From contig DF820464.1 in assembly GCA_000739535.1 (NCBI GenBank), forward strand, positions 374,864 through 417,593: 42,730 nt of DNA. The letters run 5' to 3'. The stretch is from Candidatus Vecturithrix granuli. Its GTDB lineage: Bacteria > Moduliflexota > Moduliflexia > Moduliflexales > Moduliflexaceae. Under the pieces are notes generated by a model, which worked only from the letters and a program-made list of their open reading frames with translations, ran no database searches and had not been told where the DNA came from. The translations under genes were made by a program, and so were the position numbers. Each line of letters starts with the position of its first letter. Positions within the stretch are counted from its first letter, which is position 1. Shown here piece by piece: positions 35,498 to 42,730 of this stretch.

Positions 35498-38101
35498 ATG
35501 ATTGTATTGCCCGAGTTAATCACGCTATTGCCTCACGTTGCGAAACCGATCCAGTATATTGGTCAGGAAGTCAACGCGATTCAAAAGCCCTGGGCCGAGA
35601 TGCGCGTAAAGATCGGCCTGTGTTTCCCCGATATTTATGAGGTGGGGATGTCGCACCTGGGGTTACATTTACTGTATCATATTGTCAATACAGATCCTGA
35701 GGTTGCGGCAGAGCGGATATATGCGCCGTGGACGGATATGGAGAGCTTGATGCGAGCGCGACAGATTCCGTTATTTAGCCTGGAATCGCATCGCCCGGCC
35801 TCGGATTTTGATATTCTCGGATTTACGCTGCAATACGAATTGAGCTATTCAAATCTTGTGAATATGCTCGCCCTCGCCGGTATTCCTCTCATGACAAAAG
35901 AACGAACAGAGCATGATCCCTTGATTATTGCTGGAGGACCGTGCAGCTATAATCCTGAGCCTTTAGCAGATTTTGTTGATGTGTTTGTGATTGGCGACGG
36001 TGAAACTGCGCTCTCTCAATTGATTGACATGTATAAAACCTGGAAGGATACGCAGGCAGGAAAACAGGACCTGCTGCAATCGCTGTGCAGACTTCCTGGT
36101 GTGTACGTGCCTGCTTTTTATACAGTTCATACCGATAACACTGGACGAATTCAGGCGATTTCGCCGACAATCCCTGAAGCTCCGGTAGCTATTCAGCGGG
36201 CAATCGAACCCAACTTAAATGCGACAACGTATTTTCAGGCTCCGATTCTTCCTTATCTCAAAACCATCCATGACCGCTTGACTCTGGAAATTATGCGCGG
36301 TTGCCCTCGTGGATGTCGGTTTTGCCAGGCAGGATTTATCTATCGCCCCAAACGTGAACGTTCGGAAGCCTCGCTTGTCGGGTTGGTACAATCTTTGTTA
36401 CACCAAAGCGGCTATGAAGAAATTTCTCTTTCTTCTTTGAGCACCGGCGATTATTCCCGGATCGCGCGGCTCATGGCGGCCGCCATGCAAATCTGTGAGA
36501 CGGAGAGAGTGTCGCTTTCTTTGCCGTCTATGCGTGTGAGTACCTTGACGGAAGAGATGGCCACCATTATTCGGCGAGTACGCAAAACAGGATTTACAAT
36601 TGCTCCGGAAGCCGGAACCCAGCGTTTGCGAAACGTGATCAACAAAGGAATTACGGATGAGGATATTCTGCAAACCGCAGAGGAAGCCTTTACCTCCGGC
36701 TGGGATTTGTTGAAATTATATTTTATGTTCGGCTTGCCAACAGAGGCCGACGATGATCTTGAGGGCATCATGACGTTGGTGGCTCGTTTGCGAACCCTGG
36801 GGAATCGGATTATTAAGAAAAAGGTCAATCTGAATGTCGCTATTTCTGCATTCGTTCCGAAAGCGCACACCCCGTTTCAGTGGGAAGCGATGATGTCAAT
36901 CGAGGAGTTGCAGCGACGCCAGGAAATGTTGAAAGCACGGATACGCCAACGCACGATCCAATTGAAATGGCACGATATACGAGCGAGCTATCTGGAAGGC
37001 ATTTTTGCCAGAGGCGACCGCAGATTGGGGCAGGTCTTACTGAAAGCGCATCGCTTAGGATGCAAATTTGATGGCTGGAGGGAACATTTTGATTTTGCAA
37101 AGTGGATGCAAGCCTTTCAATATGCCGAGATTGAACCAGATTGGTATGTCTCTCGTGAACGGGATGAACATGAAATCTTTCCCTGGGATCACCTGCAAAC
37201 CGGAGTTGCCAAAACATATTTGTGGAATGAACGATTTAAAGGCAGGCGTGAAGAATCAACGCCTCCGTGTGATACCCATTGTCGGCGATGCGGCGTGTGT
37301 AATCAGGAAATCCGCGTGCTTGAATCCGACGGAAATGTTTCACAAGTAAAAACAACACCCCAGATTTCTCCGTCATTGCGTGATGATGCGCTTCAAAGAC
37401 CAAGAGTGTATCGCCTGCGAGTCCGATATGCCAAAACCGATCTGTTGCGTTTTTTGTCGCACCGTGAACTGGTGCGTGTTTTTCAGCGGGCAATTGCCCG
37501 GATCAAAGCTCCGATTGCGTATTCCCAGGGGTTTCATCCGCTTCCGCAGATGGCGTTTGGCCCTGCGCTTCCTGTTGGCGCAGAAGGACTTAATGAGTAT
37601 GTTGATTTCTTTTTTTCCGAGCAGATCGAGCCTGAGACGTTTTTAAACCAGATGAATGCGACGCTCCCTGCCAATGTGCAGGTAAAAGAGGCGTGTGCGG
37701 TTGATTTGCGGGAAGCATCGCTTTCATCATATTTGCACCAATTTGGATTCAGGATTGATATTCCACAATTGCTGGTTGAACAGGGATACACTATGCCCTA
37801 CTTCAATGCGAAAGTTCATGCTTTTGAGCTTCAGGACTCTTATATTGTCGCCGGATTTAAGAAATATACTGAAGCAGTTGATGTCAAACCATTTATTTCT
37901 TTGCTAGAGGTTTCAACAGGTGAAGCTCTTCTTCTTCCATCTCTCCAAATGATTCTGTGCATGCACTCGAATGTGATGATGAAACCTGAAGAGGTGCTCC
38001 ATCTGGTATGTGATATTCCTGAAGAAAAAATTTTAGATTGTAGAATTGTGCGAGTTTTTATGGGAACAGAGACTGACCAAATAGGATTTGCCGCAAGGTG
38101 A
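35498..38101 (+). CDS. Radical SAM protein TIGR03960 fused to DUF2344/TIGR03936
   Basis: An 867-aa two-part protein. The N-terminal part has a B12-binding-like region (VKIGLCFPDIYEVGMSHLGL, DILGFTLQYELSYSNLVNML) and a radical SAM core with the 4Fe-4S ligands C269-x3-C273-x2-C276 (RGCPRGCRFCQ). A Cys cluster (CDTHCRRCGVC) links to the C-terminal DUF2344 domain (YRLRVRYAKTDLLRFLSHRE, QGFHPLPQMAFGPALPVGAE). The substrate is unknown; its steady linkage to rng suggests an RNA- or ribosome-related modification (inference). ATG at 35498 is 1 nt after the rodA stop, so it is coupled; an in-frame TTG 12 nt earlier is less likely. Confidence 0.92.
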   Translation: MIVLPELITLLPHVAKPIQYIGQEVNAIQKPWAEMRVKIGLCFPDIYEVGMSHLGLHLLYHIVNTDPEVAAERIYAPWTDMESLMRARQIPLFSLESHRPASDFDILGFTLQYELSYSNLVNMLALAGIPLMTKERTEHDPLIIAGGPCSYNPEPLADFVDVFVIGDGETALSQLIDMYKTWKDTQAGKQDLLQSLCRLPGVYVPAFYTVHTDNTGRIQAISPTIPEAPVAIQRAIEPNLNATTYFQAPILPYLKTIHDRLTLEIMRGCPRGCRFCQAGFIYRPKRERSEASLVGLVQSLLHQSGYEEISLSSLSTGDYSRIARLMAAAMQICETERVSLSLPSMRVSTLTEEMATIIRRVRKTGFTIAPEAGTQRLRNVINKGITDEDILQTAEEAFTSGWDLLKLYFMFGLPTEADDDLEGIMTLVARLRTLGNRIIKKKVNLNVAISAFVPKAHTPFQWEAMMSIEELQRRQEMLKARIRQRTIQLKWHDIRASYLEGIFARGDRRLGQVLLKAHRLGCKFDGWREHFDFAKWMQAFQYAEIEPDWYVSRERDEHEIFPWDHLQTGVAKTYLWNERFKGRREESTPPCDTHCRRCGVCNQEIRVLESDGNVSQVKTTPQISPSLRDDALQRPRVYRLRVRYAKTDLLRFLSHRELVRVFQRAIARIKAPIAYSQGFHPLPQMAFGPALPVGAEGLNEYVDFFFSEQIEPETFLNQMNATLPANVQVKEACAVDLREASLSSYLHQFGFRIDIPQLLVEQGYTMPYFNAKVHAFELQDSYIVAGFKKYTEAVDVKPFISLLEVSTGEALLLPSLQMILCMHSNVMMKPEEVLHLVCDIPEEKILDCRIVRVFMGTETDQIGFAAR

Positions 38102-38543
38102 TCCCTCATGGTCTGTGTTCTCTAAATATCAAGATTGAGCAAGAACACCGAAACATTGAACAGTCCATAGCGAGCAATAATGCATACCTCCTCTGGAACT
38201 GAGGAAAAAGGAGTTGATATTTTGGTGAGCAGAATTTGCTGCGTTTCATTCGAAAGAGTGGGTAAGTGTCATATTCGGTGGGCTTGCCGCTAAAAATGGT
38301 TCAAAGGTGTTGTCATGTTGGGTGTCTGTTACATTCTTCATCATACAGAAATAGGGATAACCAATGACAATTGAACATGAATGACGACAATTGTCAATTA
38401 TCAAGTACATGATTTATATATCTTCAATAAGAATTGGCGGAGAAAATACCATGAGATAAGCAAATCCTGATCGATGTGTGTTGTATGAAGAACAAGAGAC
38501 GGCTGATACTGGCAATTCCTTGCTTGAACTTTTATATGTATCA
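38102..38543 (+). other. Intergenic region before rng
   Basis: About 440 bp with no gene seen. It contains an inverted repeat TGACAATTG (38365-38373) / CAATTGTCA (38388-38396) built from the same words as the repeat at 31237. No confident promoter could be assigned. It is long for a linkage that is usually tight, so an element may have inserted between the radical SAM gene and rng. Confidence 0.5.
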
Positions 38544-40061
38544 ATGTCTCAAGAAATCATTATTAATTCGACTCCTCAGCAAATTCGAGTCGCACTCTTA
38601 GAAGAGGGACTCGTAGCTGAAGTGAACATTGAGCGGCGGAAACACCGCGGCATTGTCGGCAATATCTATAAAGGGCGAGTGACAAAAGTCCTGCCTGGAA
38701 TGCAAGCCGCTTTTGTGGATATTGGCCTGAAGAAAGATGCGTTTTTGTATGTAATGGATGTGTATGATAACCTGGAAGAGGATGAGATTGAGGAACTTGA
38801 TGAGAGTGAGGGGGAAGGCGAAGTACCTCAACGGAGTAAACGCCGATCCCCTAAACGTCCCCCTATTCAGGAACTTCTCAAACGTGATCAAGAGGTGCTG
38901 GTCCAGGTTTCGAAAGAACCTTTGGGCACAAAAGGCGCGCGGGTGACATGCCACATTTCTTTACCGGGGCGTTATATCGTGTTTATGCCCACCGTCGAGC
39001 ATGTCGGCGTGTCGCGCAGGATTGGAAGCCAGGGGGAACGGCATCGTCTGCGCAAATTGATTAAACAATTAAAACCTTCGAATTCCGGTTTTATTGTGCG
39101 GACGGCCGGTGAAGAACGCGATGAAGCTGATCTGGCGAATGATATTGAATTTTTGACGCGTCTGTGGGATACCGTGAAGAAGAAAAACGAAACCGTGCGT
39201 GCACCCGCGCTCGTGCATGAAGATTTGAATTTGATCTTACGAACCGTGCGTGATCTGTTTACAAACAAAGTTGACAAATTGGTGATCGATTCTGAAGAAG
39301 AGTATGAAAGAGTGTTGGAATTTACCGAAGCGACGATGCCTCACCTTGTTGATCGGATCAGACTGTTTGTGAAAGACATTCCGATCTTTGATCATTACGG
39401 CGTTGAAGCTGAACTCGAAAAAGCGTTGCAGCGAAAAGTGTGGTTGAAATCGGGAGGATATCTGGTGATTGATCGAGCAGAAGCGTTGATTGCGATTGAT
39501 GTCAATACCGGGAAGTTTGTAGGCAAGAAGAATCTGGAAGATACGATTGTGAAAACCAATCTGGAAGCGGCCAAAGAAGTTGCCAGGCAAGTGCGGCTGC
39601 GAGATCTGGGCGGCATTATCATTATTGATTTCATTGATATGGAAAATGAGGAGAATAAAAAGAAAGTCGTCAGCGTTCTGGAAAAAGAACTTGCCAATGA
39701 CCGTGCCCGTACGAATGTCCTGGAATTGACCGAATTAGGATTAGTGCAAATGACGCGCAAACGTGTTCGTGAAAGTTTGAAACAACTCTTGTATCAACCC
39801 TGCCCTTATTGTAAAGGCATGGGATACATTAAGTCGGAAGAAACCATCTGCTATGAAATTCAAGGTGATATCCAACGCTTAGTCTCAACAACGGCTGACA
39901 AACGAGGGGTGTTGGTTCGCGCTCATCCGGCAATCACAGCGATGCTCAGAGGCGAAGAACGAAATATTGTGGAAGCAATAGAACTCAACTATCATCGCAA
40001 GATCAGGATTCAGGATGATGAAAGCCTGCACCAGGAACAGTTTTACGTGACGTTGGCGTGA
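38544..40061 (+). CDS. rng: Ribonuclease G/E family endoribonuclease
   Basis: A 505-aa RNase that processes rRNA and decays mRNA. The start motif SQEIIINSTPQQIRVALLEE matches RNase G, so ATG 38544 is preferred over a GTG 66 nt upstream. The S1 domain (about 37-140, GNIYKGRVTKVLPGMQAAFV) carries an acidic/basic insert (75-106). The catalytic aspartates are D319 (LIAIDVNTGKF) and D362 (IIIDFIDM), and the zinc-link CPYC is at 420-423. The long scaffold tail of RNase E is absent. No strong ribosome binding site is seen. It overlaps mobA through a GTGA junction. Confidence 0.95.
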   Translation: MSQEIIINSTPQQIRVALLEEGLVAEVNIERRKHRGIVGNIYKGRVTKVLPGMQAAFVDIGLKKDAFLYVMDVYDNLEEDEIEELDESEGEGEVPQRSKRRSPKRPPIQELLKRDQEVLVQVSKEPLGTKGARVTCHISLPGRYIVFMPTVEHVGVSRRIGSQGERHRLRKLIKQLKPSNSGFIVRTAGEERDEADLANDIEFLTRLWDTVKKKNETVRAPALVHEDLNLILRTVRDLFTNKVDKLVIDSEEEYERVLEFTEATMPHLVDRIRLFVKDIPIFDHYGVEAELEKALQRKVWLKSGGYLVIDRAEALIAIDVNTGKFVGKKNLEDTIVKTNLEAAKEVARQVRLRDLGGIIIIDFIDMENEENKKKVVSVLEKELANDRARTNVLELTELGLVQMTRKRVRESLKQLLYQPCPYCKGMGYIKSEETICYEIQGDIQRLVSTTADKRGVLVRAHPAITAMLRGEERNIVEAIELNYHRKIRIQDDESLHQEQFYVTLA

Positions 40062-40648
40062 CGATGCGCATGACAGCCGTAGTGATTGCTGGGGGAAAAA
40101 GCCGACGAATGCAGACAGATAAGGCGTTTGTCACGATTGGCGGCATACCGCTGATTGAAAGGGTATTGCAGGTGATTACGCCGTTGTTTTCCGAGATTTT
40201 GATTAATAGTAATACTCCTGACGCCTATGCCGCATGGAATATTCCGGTGGTGCCGGATATTTTACCGCACAAAGGGGCATTAGGAGGAATTTATACGGCT
40301 CTAACGCATTCCACGTCTGAATATACATTTTGCGTGGCTTGTGATATGCCGCTGTTAAATGCGGAATTTATTCGCTTTATGCAGAACTATGTGCAGGGCT
40401 ATGACGCACTGATTCCCCGGACCCCCGATGGATTTCACCCCTTACATGCCATTTATGCCAAACGGTGCTGTCAGGTTATTCCGGAATTACTCGCCCACGA
40501 CCGGTTAAAAATTTCAAATCTCTTTGATCTGGTCCATACGCGATATGTGATGCCATCCTACATGCGTCAATTTGATCCTGAGCTTGAGTTCTTTACGAAT
40601 CTGAACACCTTAGAAGAAGTGGAAAACCTACGAAAACGCCTTCGCTAA
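40058..40648 (+). CDS. mobA: Molybdenum cofactor guanylyltransferase
   Basis: A cytoplasmic enzyme of up to 196 aa that attaches GMP to molybdopterin. The nucleotide-binding start VVIAGGKSRRMQTDKAFVTI, PDILPHKGALGGIYTAL and CVACDMPLLN are diagnostic, and FFTNLNTLEEVE ends the fold as usual. Three starts are possible: GTG 40058 (GTGA overlap with rng), ATG 40064 and ATG 40070, the last giving the typical MTAVVIAGG start. I list the coupled GTG. The stand-alone COG1119-type ATPase at 24968 could be related to molybdenum, but that is speculative. Confidence 0.92.
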   Translation: MTMRMTAVVIAGGKSRRMQTDKAFVTIGGIPLIERVLQVITPLFSEILINSNTPDAYAAWNIPVVPDILPHKGALGGIYTALTHSTSEYTFCVACDMPLLNAEFIRFMQNYVQGYDALIPRTPDGFHPLHAIYAKRCCQVIPELLAHDRLKISNLFDLVHTRYVMPSYMRQFDPELEFFTNLNTLEEVENLRKRLR

Positions 40649-40656
40649 ACCGCAAA

Positions 40657-40689
40657 AAAAACCGGGTTTCTTGAAGAAACCCGGTTTTT
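40657..40689. terminator. Bidirectional hairpin terminator (second copy)
   Basis: The same 14-bp stem and TTGAA loop as at 10942-10974, here between convergent mobA and the LapA-LapB fusion, with A and T runs on either side. Confidence 0.85.
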
Positions 40690-40708
40690 CGCATATATTG
40701 AGCATGGT

Positions 40709-42172
40709 TTACGACGCGCTGAGGACCTGTTCTTCTTCCTCTTCTATACTTGCCGCGGCTGGTAATTTGGGCAACGGACGCTGTTTCAGTTCAGGCAGCA
40801 CTGATTGTGGGCCCTTCGTAAAGAAGATGTCTTCAATCGTCCCCCAACTTTTGCAGGAAGAACATTGATCCACCCAATATTCATACATGGCCCCGCAATG
40901 ATAGCACTTAAAATCAGCAATTTTAATATCCACAAGTTCTGCGGAAATGCGATATTCTTCCAGGGCTTTATCAATATTTCCGGTTTGATGATAGAGATCG
41001 GCAAGTAATAAGTGTACCTGGGGAATGCTGGAATCTTTACTCTGGAACTTCATAAACATCTGCTCCGCTTCCTCATACTTTTCGATCTTCATGTAAAGCT
41101 TTCCGAGGGCCAGCCGTAAATGATTGGCATCGTGCGTTTCAATCATATTTTTATACAGATCAATGACCGGTTCGAGTTTTTGTTCTGGTTCTCCTTCCTG
41201 CTTGTAGTAATAATCTTCCAGCCGTCTGAAAATGACTGTTGATAGGGTATGTTCAGCGGTCGCTTGCCATAACCGTTCCGCTTCACGTTCTCTGCCGGTA
41301 TTTAAATAGACATTCCCTAAAATTAACATATTGGGCACGTAAAAATCAAATTCGCGGCGACTGTCTCTTAAGATGCGTTCAGCGGCTTTCAAATCGCCGG
41401 CTTTAATTTCCTGCACCGCCAGACGATAAAACAGCGAAGCGACAATTTCCTGGGTTTTGGCAGTGACTTGAGAACTCTTGGTGCGCTGATACAATTCAAT
41501 CGCCTCGGCATATTGCCCGGATTTTTCCAGAAGTTCTTGCACTTTTTGGCGAGCTGTAGGGCTTGAGCGATCAACATCGAGCACACGGTTATACAATTTA
41601 ATCGCATCTTTGTAGTTACCCAGGGACTCCCAATTTTGCGCGGCTCCAAATAACGCCCGCATATTTTCGGGATACCGGGCAAGAATGGAATTATAATTTT
41701 CAATAGCGCGTTGGTAATCTCCTTCACGTTCATACGCCTGAGCCAAACCCACATACAGTTCGATATGAGGATTTTCTTTATCAATGATGTGTTCAAACTG
41801 TTCCGTCGCATCTCGATGAAATCCCATCAGGCTCAGCGCAATGGCGCGTTCTCTGTGATCCCATAAAATTCTCCGTTCTTTTCGGTCGCGGCTTTTATTG
41901 GTAAGCATGTAGTACCGCCACCCAATTCCGGCAATCGTGACAAAAATCATCATAATCACGATTCCGACGAGAATAGAAAATAAGATGATATACACCACAT
42001 CAATTTCAAGAAATTCCTTATCTGCCGGAAATTGGTAATTCGTAAACGGAATCTTATAGTGTAATTTGACCATCTGGGTATTTTGAATTGCAAAGATGGC
42101 GACTAAAAAACAGAGCACAATAAAAATAATCAGGATCGGGATCACAAATGACATTGAAGATTTTAATTTCAT
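40709..42172 (-). CDS. LapA-LapB-like fusion (membrane anchor, TPR, zinc ribbon)
   Basis: A 487-aa inner-membrane protein. The N-terminus is LapA/DUF1049-like: TM1 about 7-29 (IPILIIFIVLCFLVAIFAIQ then NTQMVKLHY) and TM2 about 59-83. A long TPR array (about 110-415, e.g. ELYVGLAQAYEREGDYQRAI) follows. A rubredoxin-type zinc site C423-x2-C426 / C437-x2-C440 then matches LapB (YciM). In E. coli lapA and lapB are adjacent separate genes; LapB controls LpxC turnover and LPS assembly. Here both appear in one chain, then an acidic tail. GGAGG lies 6 nt before ATG 42172. The LPS role is inferred from this architecture. Confidence 0.85.
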   Translation of the reverse strand: MKLKSSMSFVIPILIIFIVLCFLVAIFAIQNTQMVKLHYKIPFTNYQFPADKEFLEIDVVYIILFSILVGIVIMMIFVTIAGIGWRYYMLTNKSRDRKERRILWDHRERAIALSLMGFHRDATEQFEHIIDKENPHIELYVGLAQAYEREGDYQRAIENYNSILARYPENMRALFGAAQNWESLGNYKDAIKLYNRVLDVDRSSPTARQKVQELLEKSGQYAEAIELYQRTKSSQVTAKTQEIVASLFYRLAVQEIKAGDLKAAERILRDSRREFDFYVPNMLILGNVYLNTGREREAERLWQATAEHTLSTVIFRRLEDYYYKQEGEPEQKLEPVIDLYKNMIETHDANHLRLALGKLYMKIEKYEEAEQMFMKFQSKDSSIPQVHLLLADLYHQTGNIDKALEEYRISAELVDIKIADFKCYHCGAMYEYWVDQCSSCKSWGTIEDIFFTKGPQSVLPELKQRPLPKLPAAASIEEEEEQVLSAS

Positions 42173-42663
42173 ATTTTTCCTCCATCCAAAGAAATCTTTA
42201 CGCGTTCATAGGTATTTCAGAAAAATATTTGCACACTGCAAAAGCGAGTTTTCTCAACCCGATTTTTTCCTGCAAAGGAATTTCTGAAAGTCTATATGAG
42301 CTACACTTTAGCATTCTATGCGTTTAAACAACCAGGAACAGCAACTTGCCACACAAATTTTTTCATCTACTCAAAGAAAATACTCTCTTTGCTTCGCAAC
42401 CTCTACCTGTATAAAATGGTGCTGTCAATTTTTCTCAACAATGGTAAATGCGTTGATCGACCATTCGCCCTGAGCGTATCAAAGGGCATATTCATCGTTC
42501 GATGCGCTCACCACGAACGGAGGAACTATCTGTAAAACCTGAAATTTAACATTGTCAAATTAAATAAGGAGAATAATAAAATAGCGACTCCTTTGTCAAC
42601 AATAAAAAGATAATTTTTTTATTGCATAAATTCAGGGGTTGAGAATAGCGATTAATTTTATGA
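42173..42663. other. Right-end non-coding region
   Basis: About 490 AT-rich bases with no supported gene. The frame at 42296-42535 encodes RPFALSVSKG, a peptide that arises whenever a well-known palindromic repeat is translated, so it is not a gene. The region ends at the inverted 65-bp terminus. Confidence 0.6.
42463..42526. repeat. Dispersed GCCCTGAGC / GTTCGTGGTGAGC palindromic repeat
   Basis: TTCGCCCTGAGCGTATCAAA (start of the first palindromic half) and CGTTCGATGCGCTCACCACG followed by AACGG (second half) form the two-part repeat widespread in intergenic regions of many bacteria (recalled; its translation gives the PFALSxSKG and HHERR peptides). Each half is internally near-palindromic. 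Confidence 0.75.
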
Positions 42664-42728
42664 ACTCACATTACGCACTCATATAAAAAAGTCAGATATT
42701 ATACATTGTTTTTAACTGTGTTAGCTCT
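42664..42728. repeat. Right copy of 65-bp terminal inverted repeat
   Basis: Exact reverse complement of 1-65. It begins ACTCACATTACGCACTCATA directly after ordinary AT-rich spacer. The final two bases of the window (TT) extend beyond the matching part. Both ends of the contig thus enter the same repeated sequence in the outward direction. Confidence 0.85.
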
Positions 42729-42730
42729 TT

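Noticed and set aside
42296-42535. 79-codon frame near the right end
   Set aside because: It encodes RPFALSVSKG and HHERR peptides, which are the translation of a dispersed palindromic repeat; no ribosome binding site.

Overview
The window reads as one contig from a Gram-negative bacterium, not an enteric one. It carries LPS precursor genes (kdsB and a heptose-7-phosphate kinase), a single-chain LapA-LapB-like LPS assembly protein, rod-shape peptidoglycan genes (mrdA, rodA), a chemoreceptor and several one-component signalling proteins. A radical SAM/DUF2344 fusion followed directly by rng is a layout known from deltaproteobacteria and related or candidate phyla. A large-genome deltaproteobacterium-like or candidate-phylum lineage is my guess; I cannot name a taxon from sequence alone.

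Left end (1-8.8 kb): a minus-strand defence operon related to DISARM. In transcription order it has an 83-aa endonuclease III-like N-terminal fragment, a 1052-aa PLD/DEAD-helicase/DUF3427 protein, a DrmA-type helicase and a DrmB-type DUF1998 protein. Two lesions stand out. drmB is cut inside its DUF1998 motif exactly where a 65-bp sequence begins that recurs, inverted, at the far end of the contig, which looks like the end of an insertion element. The conserved start of DrmA lies upstream of any usable start codon in its frame, and one fewer A in an A7 run would join it to a GTG that overlaps the stop of the preceding gene.

Middle-left (8.8-21 kb): a GT-A-type glycosyltransferase, a DMT-family exporter, a methyl-accepting chemotaxis protein, an adenylate cyclase with a c-type heme motif in its sensor, a cytochrome P460-like lipoprotein, tRNA-Asp with a clear promoter and terminator, a SAM hydrolase/adenosyltransferase-family protein, and a polar amino-acid ABC cluster with two binding proteins, two permeases and one ATPase.

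Middle (21-29.3 kb): an accessory pocket with a palindromic tandem repeat, a MntA-HepT toxin-antitoxin pair and two unrecognised genes. Then argG, a stand-alone ABC ATPase, and the coupled run hldE-type kinase - kdsB - pyrG.

Right (29.5-42.7 kb): a GAF/PP2C phosphatase and a stand-alone receiver, a DUF4911 protein, then the cluster mrdA - rodA - radical SAM/DUF2344 - rng - mobA. A shared hairpin separates this from the convergent LapA-LapB fusion. The last 500 bp hold no gene, only a dispersed palindromic repeat and the inverted 65-bp terminus. Several spacers contain short word-like repeats (14-bp tandem units, related hairpins) that look like dispersed non-coding elements of this genome.
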